From Candidatus Obscuribacterales bacterium (lineage in GTDB: Bacteria; Cyanobacteriota; Vampirovibrionia; Obscuribacterales; Obscuribacteraceae): a stretch of DNA of 64,000 bases. The notes under the pieces are model-generated. The model made no database searches. It was not told the DNA's origin and was given only the letters and a program-made list of their open reading frames with translations. The stretch spans positions 1 to 64,000 of the forward strand of contig JAKFVQ010000026.1 in assembly GCA_021732085.1 (NCBI GenBank), given 5' to 3'. This document shows, piece by piece, positions 19,788 through 28,839 of the stretch. The translations under genes and the position numbers were made by a program. Position 1 is the stretch's first letter. Every line of letters starts with the position of its first letter.

Positions 19788-21206
19788 TTAACGAGCGGCA
19801 ACGGCTTCCATTTCTTCGCTTATATCTTGAATCGCTTCCGGCGCGAACAATTGATTGAATCCTTCGGCCATCGTCGGATGAGCCCAAATCGCATCACGCA
19901 AAGCCGTGTAAGGCATGCCGGCTTTTATTGCCATTTGGGCAACCGCCATCAGTTCACCGCCCTCGGCGCCAAGTACGGACACACCAAGTATCTTCGAGTT
20001 ACGATTGTCGATAATCGCTTTCATCATACCTTTGGTCTCGCCACGTGTGCGGGCTCCTGCGATTGCTGCAAAGGGCAATTTCGCAACGAGAATATCGTGA
20101 CCGGCCTTCAATGCATCTCTCTCGGTCAGCCCGACCCGTCCGAGCTCTGGATCAATGAACACCGTATATGGTATCAGGCGATCGCGGACCGTTCGACTGC
20201 CACCACGCAAATTAGCCGAAACAACGCGGTAATCATCCAGCGAAACGTGGGTAAACTGCGGTCCGCCATTCACATCTCCGAGCGCCCAAATACCGCGAAT
20301 CGTAGTCTCAAGCTTCTCATTCACTTTGATAAAGCCACGCTCGTTCGTTTGAATGCCGGCGGCATTAAGATTTAAACGTTCGGTGTTGGGAACGCGACCC
20401 ACCGCAATCAGGATATCTGTACCACTAATTTTTTGATTTCCACCCTGGCTGCGCAAGTCAAATTCAATCTTGTTTGGATTTATGCGCTTGGCGCCTTTAA
20501 TCTCTGTGCTTAAGCGAAACTCGATACCTTCAGCCTTGAGGATTTCGAGAATCTCGTTCGAGATATCTGTATCCTCTTGGTTCAGTATTTGACTGCTTCT
20601 GGAAATTACTGTGACCTTCGAGCCGAAACGTCTGAACATTTGCGCGAATTCAATGCCAATGTATCCACTTCCATAAACGAGCAGGTGCTCAGGTAAGCGA
20701 TCGAGCTCCATAATCGATTCAGAAGTAAGGGGCTGGCACTCATTCAACCCTGGAATGTTGGGAATCAATGGACGCGTGCCTGTGTTGATGAAGATTTTGT
20801 CGGCGCTGAGTTTTTCGATGCGCTTGTCAGTTTTAACGCTCAGCTCCTTTTGTCCGACGAATTGCGCTTCGCCCATGAGAAGAGTCAAACCAGACTCTTG
20901 AAACTTGGCCAAATTAGCATTACGCATTGCATCGACGATGCTGCGTTTGCGTGCCCGGATTTTTTCCATCGATGGATTGACGGGGACGGCGTTGAGTCCG
21001 AACATCTCGGCTTCACGCATCAGTTGCGCTAGTTTCGCGCTACGAAACATTGTCTTGCTTGGAATGCACGCTACATTTATACAGCTTCCACCGATCATGC
21101 TGCGTTCAATAAGGATTGTCTTGCGGCCTGACTGCGCCATATCCATGGCTAGTGTCTTGCCTGCTTTACCGCCGCCGATTACCGCAATATCGTAATGCTC
21201 TGCCAT
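19788..21206 (-). CDS. MerA-like FAD/NAD(P)-dependent disulfide oxidoreductase
   Basis: A 472-residue class-I flavoprotein disulfide reductase. The N-terminal FAD site is DIAVIGGGKAGKTLA, followed by the redox-active pair C42/C47 (GGSCINVACIPSK), an NAD(P)-binding glycine motif (GSGYIGIEFAQMF), the second FAD contact (GVWALGDVNGG-like, here GIWALGDVNGG) and a C-terminal dimerisation domain with HPTMAEG. It lacks the N-terminal heavy-metal domain and the C-terminal vicinal Cys pair expected for mercuric reductase. Mercury reduction is therefore not supported; a related oxidoreductase (soluble transhydrogenase, LpdA or MerA-like group) is safer. The start has AAGGAGAAG upstream. A tandem hairpin array begins 20 bp before the start codon, in what would be its leader. 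Confidence 0.85.
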   Translation of the reverse strand: MAEHYDIAVIGGGKAGKTLAMDMAQSGRKTILIERSMIGGSCINVACIPSKTMFRSAKLAQLMREAEMFGLNAVPVNPSMEKIRARKRSIVDAMRNANLAKFQESGLTLLMGEAQFVGQKELSVKTDKRIEKLSADKIFINTGTRPLIPNIPGLNECQPLTSESIMELDRLPEHLLVYGSGYIGIEFAQMFRRFGSKVTVISRSSQILNQEDTDISNEILEILKAEGIEFRLSTEIKGAKRINPNKIEFDLRSQGGNQKISGTDILIAVGRVPNTERLNLNAAGIQTNERGFIKVNEKLETTIRGIWALGDVNGGPQFTHVSLDDYRVVSANLRGGSRTVRDRLIPYTVFIDPELGRVGLTERDALKAGHDILVAKLPFAAIAGARTRGETKGMMKAIIDNRNSKILGVSVLGAEGGELMAVAQMAIKAGMPYTALRDAIWAHPTMAEGFNQLFAPEAIQDISEEMEAVAAR

Positions 21207-21225
21207 ACCGGCTTCTCCTTTTTAA

Positions 21226-21512
21226 ACGCTCCGGAGCTTCGCAGGGCTATCGCCCCTCTCAGCTCCTCCGCTCTTACTTGATCGCTTTGTTTCAATCTTG
21301 ATTCCTAAATGCCTCGCAGGGCTATCGCCCCTCTCAGCTTCCCTTCTAAAACGCTCCGGAGCTTCGCTGGGCTATCGCCCTTCTCAGCTTCCCTTCTAAA
21401 ACGCTCCGGAGCTTCGCTGGGCTATCGCCCTTCTCAGCTCCTCCGCTCTTACTTGATCGCTTTGTTTCGATCTTGATTCCTAAATGCTTCGCTGGGCTTC
21501 AGCCCCTCTCAG
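21226..21512. repeat. Tandem array of nested-hairpin repeats (about 5 units)
   Basis: The core GCTCCGGAGC, then GGGC-tatc-GCCC, then AGCTCC occurs complete at about 21229-21268, 21352-21392 and 21402-21442. Partial copies (inner hairpin only) lie at about 21311-21340 and 21487-21512. Two adjacent units share a ~50-bp identical block, and a longer spacer (CTTGATCGCTTTGTTTC and ATCTTGATTCCTAAATG) is also duplicated. Each full unit folds as an outer GGAGCT/AGCTCC stem enclosing an inner GGGC/GCCC stem. The array lies between the MerA-like gene and tRNA-Arg. It contains no convincing gene; the stretch 21513-21806 is also non-coding. Confidence 0.8.
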
Positions 21513-21806
21513 CTTGATCGCTTTGTTTTATTTGCGTCCTCGCTGCTTCGTAGTAGCATTATTTGCTGCTCGACTCAGTTCGTTCACTTGTTTCCGGTGG
21601 CTTCGCATGGCATCAGCGAAGAGCTCTGGAATTCTCTTGATTCTTGGTCGCTTCCGCTTGCACGTGTGCGAACTGCTATTTTAGATAGCCTGGCGTAACA
21701 GCGTGGCCGTCATCTGCCGTCAAATTAGCGCAAAAATGCTGAAGATTCACGGTTGGAACAATAACTACTCTCAGCCAGCTCGTTCCATCGAGAATGTAGA
21801 AGAAAT

Positions 21807-21880
<74 letters not shown>

Positions 21881-21954
21881 AGCTTTGGTCCATTATATAC
21901 GTCTTTGCTTTCGATTAAATACAAGATCAGCGCAATCTGCTTGGCGAATCAGAG

Positions 21955-22755
21955 CTACTGTACCGCGACTTCTTCAACCGCATCATCGTAGTCATGAAGG
22001 TAGGTGGCGCCATTTTCACCGTCTACCGATGCAAAATCCCGATTTCGTTTGCGCGGATTCGCATCACTGGCAATTAAGTCTTCAAGCGCAGCAATATCGT
22101 TGATGGTCACCCGCTTGCTCTTGATAGCGACCCAATTCATAGAGCGAAATCTGTTTAGGACCTGCGTTACAGTCACGCGAGAAGAGCCAACGATATCAGC
22201 GATCTCCTGGTGAGTTAGCGGGAGGTCAAGTATGATGCCCGCCGGTGTCATTTTTCCGTGATTGTCAGCCAGGTTCAGGAATAGTTTTGCGACCCGGCTG
22301 GGCACTTGCCTGAATACCAAATCCTCGATGCGGCTTTGAGCCTGCTTCAACCGGGTACCGAGAATTTGGATTAGCGACAAAGCAAAGGATGGATTCTCGC
22401 GTACAAGCTGCTCGAAGTCCCGCCTTGACATTTGAAAGATTCGGCTTTCTTCAAGCGTTTCTGCTGAGCAATCATGCGTATCTTCAACCCAATCAATGTT
22501 ACCTAGTAACTCGCCGGGTCCAAAGAGAGACAGAATCACGAAAGACTTGCCATCCGGAGATGGTCTGGTTACGCGAACCGATCCATGTTCAATGAAATAT
22601 AGAGATGTGTTCGGACTTCCTGGTCCAAAAATTTGATGATGTTTCGGCAGATCCAACTGCTCAACGATTCCGAGCAAGCGAGCCATTTCTCCGGGGCTCA
22701 GCGCTTCGAAGACCTCACTTCTCTGTAATGCAGAGACTTTACGTTGCGAACCCAT
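21955..22755 (-). CDS. CRP/FNR-family transcription regulator
   Basis: About 266 residues from the ATG at 22755, which has TGAGG a few bases upstream; the frame also reaches a TTG at 22797 with a weaker site. The N-terminal half is a cyclic-nucleotide-binding-type beta-barrel ([32 protein letters not shown]). The effector Arg/Ser signature of cAMP-binding CRP is not obvious and there is no FNR cysteine cluster, so the signal is unknown. The C-terminal winged helix contains [20 protein letters not shown], a typical recognition-helix region. An acidic tail follows. It is transcribed leftward toward tRNA-Arg. Confidence 0.9.
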   Translation of the reverse strand: MGSQRKVSALQRSEVFEALSPGEMARLLGIVEQLDLPKHHQIFGPGSPNTSLYFIEHGSVRVTRPSPDGKSFVILSLFGPGELLGNIDWVEDTHDCSAETLEESRIFQMSRRDFEQLVRENPSFALSLIQILGTRLKQAQSRIEDLVFRQVPSRVAKLFLNLADNHGKMTPAGIILDLPLTHQEIADIVGSSRVTVTQVLNRFRSMNWVAIKSKRVTINDIAALEDLIASDANPRKRNRDFASVDGENGATYLHDYDDAVEEVAVQ

Positions 22756-23379
22756 CAGAACCTCATTACTGCCAAAAATAAATCGGATTCTTTTCAACCA
22801 AAATTTGTTTCGAAACTTTGAACCCTTGGCAGCATTTGGGCGTCTTTAAAGATAGACGGGCTGAATACAGCTTTGCGGGTAGCATAATTTCTTATACCCT
22901 CACCCGTACCTTTGAAACGCAGAGGTACTTCCCTATCCCGACTGATTTTGCGCTCAGCCAGGGCGCTGTCTTCATTCGTCTTGCACGCAGTTTTTGAACA
23001 TGATTGAACGTCTACCGACAAAAAAGGAAGGCTCCTTTTGATACCACTGCAGATATCACTTCATCCGGAATAGAAGTTTCGATCAAAAGCCAAATCGATA
23101 TGCCAAACATAGGCAAATCGAGGCAGAGAGATGACCAACGGATTGCAAATAGTGCTGTGCATTTGCATCCGAAATAGACAACCAGTATTTCCGCGAAATC
23201 ATTCGGGGGGACACTTTTTAATTCGCCGAGAAGCGCTCTACAGCTATAATTTGCGAAGATCCGTGCGATAACTCTTTTCTATTTTTCGCATATATCCAAA
23301 AGCGGATTCCGCAATTGTTGCTGGTGACATCTAGGCACGAAAGTCGCAGCATAAACGTCAAAAACAGGGAGAATAGGAT
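22756..23379. other. Divergent regulatory region upstream of recA
   Basis: About 580-620 bp between the regulator and recA with no credible coding frame. It holds the presumed recA promoter near 23245. I looked for E. coli-type, Gram-positive-type and cyanobacterial-type LexA boxes and saw none. Confidence 0.5.
23245..23250 (+). promoter_or_regulatory. Candidate -10 element for recA
   Basis: A consensus TATAAT lies 130 bp before the recA start codon in otherwise gene-free sequence. The -35 region (TTCGCC, 17 bp upstream) is poor. The implied leader is about 120 nt. Confidence 0.45.
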
Positions 23380-24579
23380 ATGCCATTCGTTAGCAAAGAC
23401 CGAGCAGTCGGCGATAAAACAGTCAGCGACAAGAACGCGGATAAGAGCTTAGAAAAGAACTTGGAAAAGCTCGAAAAGAGCCAGGAGAAGACCTTGGACA
23501 ATAAGGATAAATCCAACGAAAAGAAACCACCGGCTGATTCAAGAGACTCGAAGCAGCAGAACGTTTCAACTGAAAGAGTGAAAGCTCTTGGTCTTGCAAT
23601 GGACGCGATTAAGAAGCAATTTGGCGAAGGGTCGATCATGAAGCTTGGTGATTCCAGGCATGGTCAAATCGAATCGATCCCAACCGGAGCGCTCGCACTT
23701 GATGTGGCCCTGGGAATCGGCGGCATTCCGAGAGGCAGAATCATTGAAATATATGGACCGGAATCATCTGGTAAAACAACGCTCGCTCAGCACATTGCCG
23801 CTGAAGTGCAAAAACGTGGCGGTATTGCCGCTATCGTCGATGCCGAGCACGCGATGGACCCAGAATATGCCAGAAAACTGGGCGTAAATGTCGATGAGCT
23901 TCTCATTTCTCAACCTGACACAGGTGAGCAAGCTCTGGAAATTACCGAGCAGTTAGTTCGCTCCGGCGCAGTCGATTTGGTCATCGTCGACTCAGTAGCA
24001 GCCCTTGTTCCCAAGGCTGAAATTGAAGGCGACATGGGTGACTCATTGCCAGGCTTGCAAGCTAGATTAATGAGCCAAGCACTAAGAAAATTGACCGGTA
24101 TCGTGAGCAAAACACACACTGCAGTCATCTTCATCAACCAGCTGCGTCAAAAAATCGGCGTCATGTTTGGCAACCCCGAAACAACGACCGGTGGAAATGC
24201 ACTCAAGTTCTACGCTTCAGTTCGTCTCGATATTAGAAAAATTGAGACCCTGAAAAAAGATGGGACCGAATACGGCAACCGCGTCAAAGTCAAAGTAGTC
24301 AAAAACAAAATGGCTCCTCCTTTCCGCATCGCCGAGTTCGACATCATCTACGGAAGAGGCATCAGCACATCCGGTTGCATTCTCGACATGGCAACCGAAA
24401 TGGAAATCGTCAAGAAAGCCGGTTCATGGTTCAGCTATAACGAGGAACGCATTGGGCAAGGTCGCGACGGCGCTCGTACATTCCTCGAGCAAAATCCCAA
24501 GATGATGGCTGAGATTGAAGCCAAAGTTCGCGCTGCCATTCAAACCGGTAAAGTACCGGGAAAAGCAGAAGCTGAATAA
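23380..24579 (+). CDS. recA: Recombinase RecA with long charged N-terminal extension
   Basis: A 399-residue strand-exchange ATPase. The core from about residue 64 is canonical: [18 protein letters not shown], Walker A GPESSGKT (126-133), Walker B-region VIVDSVAAL, the L2 loop [19 protein letters not shown] and a C-terminal domain. Residues 1-62 are an extra Lys/Glu/Asp/Ser-rich segment ([17 protein letters not shown]) with coiled-coil-like heptads, absent from typical ~350-residue RecAs. The start is well supported by an AGGGAGAATAGGAT site, so the extension is probably translated. It is monocistronic: its own promoter region and a strong downstream terminator. Confidence 0.97.
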   Translation: MPFVSKDRAVGDKTVSDKNADKSLEKNLEKLEKSQEKTLDNKDKSNEKKPPADSRDSKQQNVSTERVKALGLAMDAIKKQFGEGSIMKLGDSRHGQIESIPTGALALDVALGIGGIPRGRIIEIYGPESSGKTTLAQHIAAEVQKRGGIAAIVDAEHAMDPEYARKLGVNVDELLISQPDTGEQALEITEQLVRSGAVDLVIVDSVAALVPKAEIEGDMGDSLPGLQARLMSQALRKLTGIVSKTHTAVIFINQLRQKIGVMFGNPETTTGGNALKFYASVRLDIRKIETLKKDGTEYGNRVKVKVVKNKMAPPFRIAEFDIIYGRGISTSGCILDMATEMEIVKKAGSWFSYNEERIGQGRDGARTFLEQNPKMMAEIEAKVRAAIQTGKVPGKAEAE

Positions 24580-24593
24580 GAACAACTGATTGG

Positions 24594-24650
24594 TCCGGGC
24601 TCGTAACAGGCAGCGTATACTAGACGCACTGGAAACGAGCCCGGATTTTA
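24594..24650 (+). terminator. Rho-independent terminator of recA
   Basis: An 11-bp perfect stem TCCGGGCTCGT (24594-24604) with ACGAGCCCGGA (24635-24645), followed by TTTTAT. The loop contains a smaller GCGT/ACGC stem. Confidence 0.85.
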
Positions 24651-24709
24651 TCTAGAGTAGTTACAAGCAAAGAGCCCAAGCCAAAAGCGACGGCGACGGA
24701 GCCTCAAAA

Positions 24710-26335
24710 ATGCCGACAGCAAGTAAAAGCAAAAGCAAGAAAGTGCCGTCAAAGGACAAGAGCAAGAGCAAAGAGAAGGCTGCCGAAAGTCCGGCACCAA
24801 AGATCGCCTGGCGTCCTCTGGCTCAAGCAGTAACGGCTGGTGCGATCTTCGGCTTATCGGCACCGGGATTCGATCAATGGTATTTGGCCTGGGTGGGGCT
24901 GGCTCCATTGCTATTGCTGAGCGTAGCGTCGCCAAATATCTGGCATGCATCACTAAGAGGCTTGCTATTTGGCACGGCATACAATCTAGTTTATTTGAAT
25001 TGGTATCTGCACTTGCATCCGCTTTCCTGGATGGGGATGGCTGATTGGCAGAGCATTCCGCTTGCCACCTTCTGTTGGTTTTTTGTTAGCGCCTGGCAAG
25101 GTGTCATAACCGCAATCTTTTCTTTTGCCATTCGTTTGATTCCTCTTTGCGGCGGTGTGATACCACGAAAAGTAGAGGATAAGTGGAAGGTTCCAGCACT
25201 CGTATTCATTCCGTTGTTTTGGACCGCATTGTTTGAAAAGCTTGGAAACGCGCACGATTTAGTGGGCGTACCCTGGTCGATGATCGAGTATTCGCAATAC
25301 AAACAAACAGCGCTCATACAAATCGCTAGTATCATCGGCGGTGTCGGACTAAGTGTCCTTATCGTCGCGGTTAACGTGGCAATCGCTTCATTGATCGCCA
25401 CACAATTGCGAAAAATCGATTTCAAGTCAATCGCTGAGTCGAGCAAACTATCTGCAGTATGCAGCCTTCTCGCGCTGTCCTTAATAGTTGCCGGCACCGT
25501 CATATTCGGTTTTGTGCAAATGCAAAACACAAAACTGAATCCCAATGTTCCGCTCACTGTATTGCAAGGGAACATAAACATTGAAATGCAGAAAACGACG
25601 AAGGCTTACACATTGAAGGATCTTCTGCAACTTTACGCATCACAGCTTAAGCATTGCCCCTCCGGTCTCTGCGTTTTTACAGAAAGCGCGTTGCCTACCT
25701 ATCTGCGTCAATCACCAAATGTAGTTTCATTTCTAGCCTCAGCAGCACGTTCTCGTCAACTTGATTTGGTTGTTGGGTCGATCGATGAAGATGATGCAAA
25801 TCGTCCATACAATTCCGCATTCGGAATCGATCGCAGAGGCAACCTGCTGACAGAGGCTTATCACAAGCGGTTCCTTGTCCCAGTCGGCGAATACACTCCT
25901 GCTTTTGTAAAATTCTTTCCTGACTTCATTCAAAAGTTAACCGACACCCCAGCAGGAACAGGATTCGCTGCAGGCAAAAAGCCGACAGTACTCAATCTCT
26001 CAGGAATGGGAGTTGGTCCGCTTATCTGCTTCGAAACCATCGCGCCCGAGTTAGCAACCAGCAGCGTTAGAAATGGTGCCGAAGTACTCGTGAACATAAG
26101 TGATCTGGCCTGGTTCCATAATTCGATGATCGGCGATCAAACAACAGCATGTGCAACGTTCCGCGCTGTCGAAACCGGACGTTACTTCGTCTACGCAGCC
26201 AACACAGGACCATCCATGGTTATCAATCCGCTCGGACAAGTAACAGGAAGAACCAGAATGGGAATCGACACTATGCTGATTCGTCGCGTGCAAATGCGCA
26301 ATGAAAAGACACTGTTTTCACAGTGGTATCACTAA
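24710..26335 (+). CDS. lnt: Apolipoprotein N-acyltransferase Lnt
   Basis: A 541-residue membrane enzyme that adds the third acyl chain to outer-membrane lipoproteins. A Lys/Ser-rich cytosolic N-terminus (~30 residues) is followed by about seven TM helices (residues 35-270) and a periplasmic nitrilase-fold domain. That domain contains the expected Glu-Lys-Cys triad: E325 (FTESALP), K386 (AYHKRFLVPVGEYTP) and C440 (GPLICFETIAPEL). A final TM helix at the C-terminus is not obvious. GGAG lies 8 bp before the ATG. Its presence supports a diderm envelope with lipoproteins. Confidence 0.93.
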   Translation: MPTASKSKSKKVPSKDKSKSKEKAAESPAPKIAWRPLAQAVTAGAIFGLSAPGFDQWYLAWVGLAPLLLLSVASPNIWHASLRGLLFGTAYNLVYLNWYLHLHPLSWMGMADWQSIPLATFCWFFVSAWQGVITAIFSFAIRLIPLCGGVIPRKVEDKWKVPALVFIPLFWTALFEKLGNAHDLVGVPWSMIEYSQYKQTALIQIASIIGGVGLSVLIVAVNVAIASLIATQLRKIDFKSIAESSKLSAVCSLLALSLIVAGTVIFGFVQMQNTKLNPNVPLTVLQGNINIEMQKTTKAYTLKDLLQLYASQLKHCPSGLCVFTESALPTYLRQSPNVVSFLASAARSRQLDLVVGSIDEDDANRPYNSAFGIDRRGNLLTEAYHKRFLVPVGEYTPAFVKFFPDFIQKLTDTPAGTGFAAGKKPTVLNLSGMGVGPLICFETIAPELATSSVRNGAEVLVNISDLAWFHNSMIGDQTTACATFRAVETGRYFVYAANTGPSMVINPLGQVTGRTRMGIDTMLIRRVQMRNEKTLFSQWYH

Positions 26336-26562
26336 GTGCAAGAGTAGCAAAGCCTTCACTTCGATGGGATTGCTTGGCAGAGATGCGTACGTGCGTCACA
26401 GTGGTTCTGTTCATTGCGATGATTTTCACCGCATGTACGCATTTTTTATGGATAAGCCATCCCGACAAGCGCTTGACGACGCACGCCTAAACTTCGTTTC
26501 AGTACCAGCTAAAATATAGAAACAACCCGTGATCACAAAGAGTGGGTTAGTTGGGAGATATC

Positions 26563-27057
26563 ATGAATAGGAATCGATTCTTAAAAGAGCTTAGCACTGC
26601 GTTATTTCTGTCCGCCGTGGGCATGGGCTTCCATTCTTCAGCCGCATTTGCAGCAGAGTCTCAGACACCAAAAGAGACCTACAACAAGTATCATGCCGCG
26701 ATGCTAGCCGCGAACAAAATCGAAGACGTCCAACAATATCTATGCAAAAGAGTAAACAAAGAAATCAATGACACACCAGGCATGATGCGCCCAATGATGT
26801 TTGGTTTCTTGAAAGCAGTTATGACAGGCCCAGTAAAAATCGAATCAGAGAAAGTAGATGGCGACAGCGCCACGCTAAATTTACTGCCAGACTATAGCAA
26901 AGCCCCAAAAGCAGATCCCAATGAAACGGGCACTGGCACTGTAACGCTAATAAAGGAAGACGGCAGCTGGAAAATCGATAAAGAGAAATGGGATTTCAAA
27001 TCGCAAATTGGAGGCGATGCCCCCGCAGATAAAGGCGCACAGCCTAAGGCTCAATAA
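26563..27057 (+). CDS. Secreted protein of unknown function (DUF4878-like layout)
   Basis: A 164-residue protein from the ATG at 26563, preceded by TTGGGAGATATC. A signal peptide (residues 1-29, ending AAFAA) is followed by a small alpha+beta domain: TPKETYNKYHAAMLAANKI helix, a Lys/Glu-rich region and a VTLIKEDGSWKIDKEKW strand pair. That ending is typical of NTF2-like/DUF4878 periplasmic proteins in which a final strand reports 'the residue is significant'. No catalytic motif is visible. Monocistronic, or loosely linked to the small gene that follows. Confidence 0.7.
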   Translation: MNRNRFLKELSTALFLSAVGMGFHSSAAFAAESQTPKETYNKYHAAMLAANKIEDVQQYLCKRVNKEINDTPGMMRPMMFGFLKAVMTGPVKIESEKVDGDSATLNLLPDYSKAPKADPNETGTGTVTLIKEDGSWKIDKEKWDFKSQIGGDAPADKGAQPKAQ

Positions 27058-27101
27058 CCGACCGCTGCATTACAAACTGACATTCTTGTGACATTCCGAG
27101 C

Positions 27102-27293
27102 ATGCAGCGTGGCGATCGAGATCGCGCAGGCGACAGAAGTCGCATGGATAGAGATCCTTGGGGCGCCCTCCGTGGACAATCTGACGGAAGATATCCAAAC
27201 ATAGGAGACAACGGCCCCGCGAAGCCCTCAGGGCTAACTCCTCAGATGCGTGAACGATTGGAACAAATAATCAAGCGCGCCAGCAGTAACTAA
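27102..27293 (+). CDS. Small Arg/Asp-rich protein
   Basis: A 63-residue frame (MQRGDRDRAGDRSRMDRD...) ending in a helix-like SGLTPQMRERLEQIIKRAS. It lies just before a good terminator, which suggests that something is transcribed here. The start is uncertain: ATG 27102 lacks a good site and the in-frame ATG at 27144 has only AGAAG upstream. Not recognised; it may be non-coding. Confidence 0.4.
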   Translation: MQRGDRDRAGDRSRMDRDPWGALRGQSDGRYPNIGDNGPAKPSGLTPQMRERLEQIIKRASSN

Positions 27294-27333
27294 ATCACAA
27301 TGACATTATTTCGCATGCGTTCACCCCGTGTGG

Positions 27334-27372
27334 GCGCATTTGCGTTATTTGCATTAGCTAAAATGCGCTTTT
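27334..27372 (+). terminator. Rho-independent terminator
   Basis: GCGCATTT (27334-27341) pairs with AAATGCGC (27361-27368) around a 19-nt loop and is followed by TTTT. It faces the genes at 26563-27293 and also ends just before the convergent gene's stop. Confidence 0.65.
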
Positions 27373-27382
27373 GATCTAGGAC

Positions 27383-27739
27383 CTACGGCAGTCCTAAGAA
27401 CTTCTGCAGCGCATTTGCGGCGCCACTAATCTTGGTGGCATAAGGAATGGTTACTTCGACGCGATTTCCCGACACGGATTTGATGTGTCCCATAGCAACT
27501 TCGCCCCAACGATCAGAGCAAGCAGCCATGCCTTCGCTCAGTTGGACGAGTTTTACGCTGTCTGTGTCTGGATTTTTTCGCTGCAATCCACCTTGCAGTT
27601 CGATGGTCAAAGTCGTGATGCCATCTACAACGTTGCGTGAGACGAAGCGTCCTTTGCCAATTTCAGTCCAGATTTGATTAGTGGTGTTCGTTCCCGTTCC
27701 CCACTCCATGATTTTTACTTCTTTTTCGAACCTGATCAT
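27383..27739 (-). CDS. Hypothetical protein
   Basis: A 118-residue soluble protein with no signal peptide or TM. It is predicted mostly beta (TTLTIELQGGL, HIKSVSGNRVEVTIPYATK) with a C-terminal helix (GAANALQKFLG). AGGAG lies 10 bp before the ATG at 27739; an internal ATG at 27709 is possible. It reads into the plus-strand terminator at 27334-27372, which may serve both directions. No family recognised. Confidence 0.6.
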   Translation of the reverse strand: MIRFEKEVKIMEWGTGTNTTNQIWTEIGKGRFVSRNVVDGITTLTIELQGGLQRKNPDTDSVKLVQLSEGMAACSDRWGEVAMGHIKSVSGNRVEVTIPYATKISGAANALQKFLGLP

Positions 27740-27832
27740 GCTTTGACAGCTCCTGATGACAGCCGCCGCTTGAAAACGGCGCTTCTACTGCAACAAATTT
27801 CTCCTTGTCAAAATATCACAAAACGCCTTTCT

Positions 27833-28759
27833 CTATTCGTCTTCGTCTTCATCTTTGCCTATCTGACCCAGGCTTTTGTAACAGCTTTTCATTGAAATCC
27901 GTTTTATCTGAAATTTTTCAAGCATTGGAGCCGATTCAGCAATCATCTCTGATGTCATGACCCGCATAACATGTGAATCAATGGGGCTTTTAGGAGCGAG
28001 CTGTCCAATGAGCCCCGCCAGGGGAATACCCAAAAAACTAGGAATGCGAATCGACCGCATGGGCTTACCGAGCGTCTCGCACATCTTGTCCAGCATACTT
28101 TGCAAGTCCCATGTATCCGGACCCACAAGCTCATACGTCTTTCCAGAGGAGTCCCGATCATAGATGCTCTGGACAATGCATTTTGCTACATCCTCAGCAG
28201 CAATAGGATTAAAACGGTTGAGTCCGCTTCCTACAATCACAATCACCGGTGCCTTAGCGACCCAAAAATCCAAGACCTGCATAAGAAAGCTGTGCGGATC
28301 AAAGATCAGCGACGGCCTAAAGATAGTCCAGTGGAAACCCGATTCCTTCACGATTTCCTCTGCATCCCATTGGCAAGCGAAATACAACGAAGTGGCGTGT
28401 TCAGTTGAACCAAGGCAGCTCAACTGAATAAAGCGTTGAACGCCTGCTTCTTTGCCTGCTTCCGTCAGATTCACCGCACCGTCGATAATCACCGACTCGA
28501 TGTCTGCCTCAGGGGTTGAGCGCATTACGCCTGCACAATTAATTATCGCCTTGCAGCCGGCAACAGCCTTGTCAGCTGTCTTCCGGCTGCGCATATCTCC
28601 AACCATGACATCAACGCCAAGGCGGCGGAACTGCGGCAGCCGGCTCTCAGCCCAATCACTTTGCCCACGAGTCAAAATGCGTACTTCCGCTTGCTGCTCA
28701 AGCAAAAGGTCTACGACCTTGCTTCCAACAGATCCAGTAGCTCCAGTTACAAGTATCAT
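27833..28759 (-). CDS. NAD(P)-binding atypical SDR (NmrA/NDUFA9-like)
   Basis: A 308-residue Rossmann protein. The N-terminal nucleotide motif is VTGATGSVGSKVV (TGxxGxxG of atypical SDRs), followed by VMVGDMRS and IINCAGV. The SDR catalytic Tyr-xxx-Lys is not clear: after LSCLGS comes YFACQWDAEEIV, where the usual Lys is replaced. The family (NmrA-like, complex-I NDUFA9-like, plastid CP62-type) often acts as redox sensor or chaperone rather than a dehydrogenase. It ends in an acidic KDEDEDE tail. Convergent with no obvious partner; it lies downstream of fic on the same strand with an 80-bp gap. Confidence 0.85.
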   Translation of the reverse strand: MILVTGATGSVGSKVVDLLLEQQAEVRILTRGQSDWAESRLPQFRRLGVDVMVGDMRSRKTADKAVAGCKAIINCAGVMRSTPEADIESVIIDGAVNLTEAGKEAGVQRFIQLSCLGSTEHATSLYFACQWDAEEIVKESGFHWTIFRPSLIFDPHSFLMQVLDFWVAKAPVIVIVGSGLNRFNPIAAEDVAKCIVQSIYDRDSSGKTYELVGPDTWDLQSMLDKMCETLGKPMRSIRIPSFLGIPLAGLIGQLAPKSPIDSHVMRVMTSEMIAESAPMLEKFQIKRISMKSCYKSLGQIGKDEDEDE

Positions 28760-28839
28760 CAGACAACTGTTTCAGCGCTCAACATCAACGATAATACCCC
28801 CTCGGCAACTCTGATTCGTCTGCAAAACGCAAATATCAT

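Noticed and set aside
19788-21206. Mercuric reductase (merA) assignment
   Set aside because: Neither the N-terminal metal-binding domain nor the C-terminal Cys pair is present, and no other mer gene is nearby.
21226-21512. CRISPR array
   Set aside because: Repeats are in direct contact or share spacers that are themselves duplicated; there are no unique spacers of uniform length and no cas genes.
22798-23379. LexA (SOS) box before recA
   Set aside because: No match to E. coli, Gram-positive or cyanobacterial consensus could be seen; only a GTACC/GGTAC pair with a 14-nt spacer far upstream.
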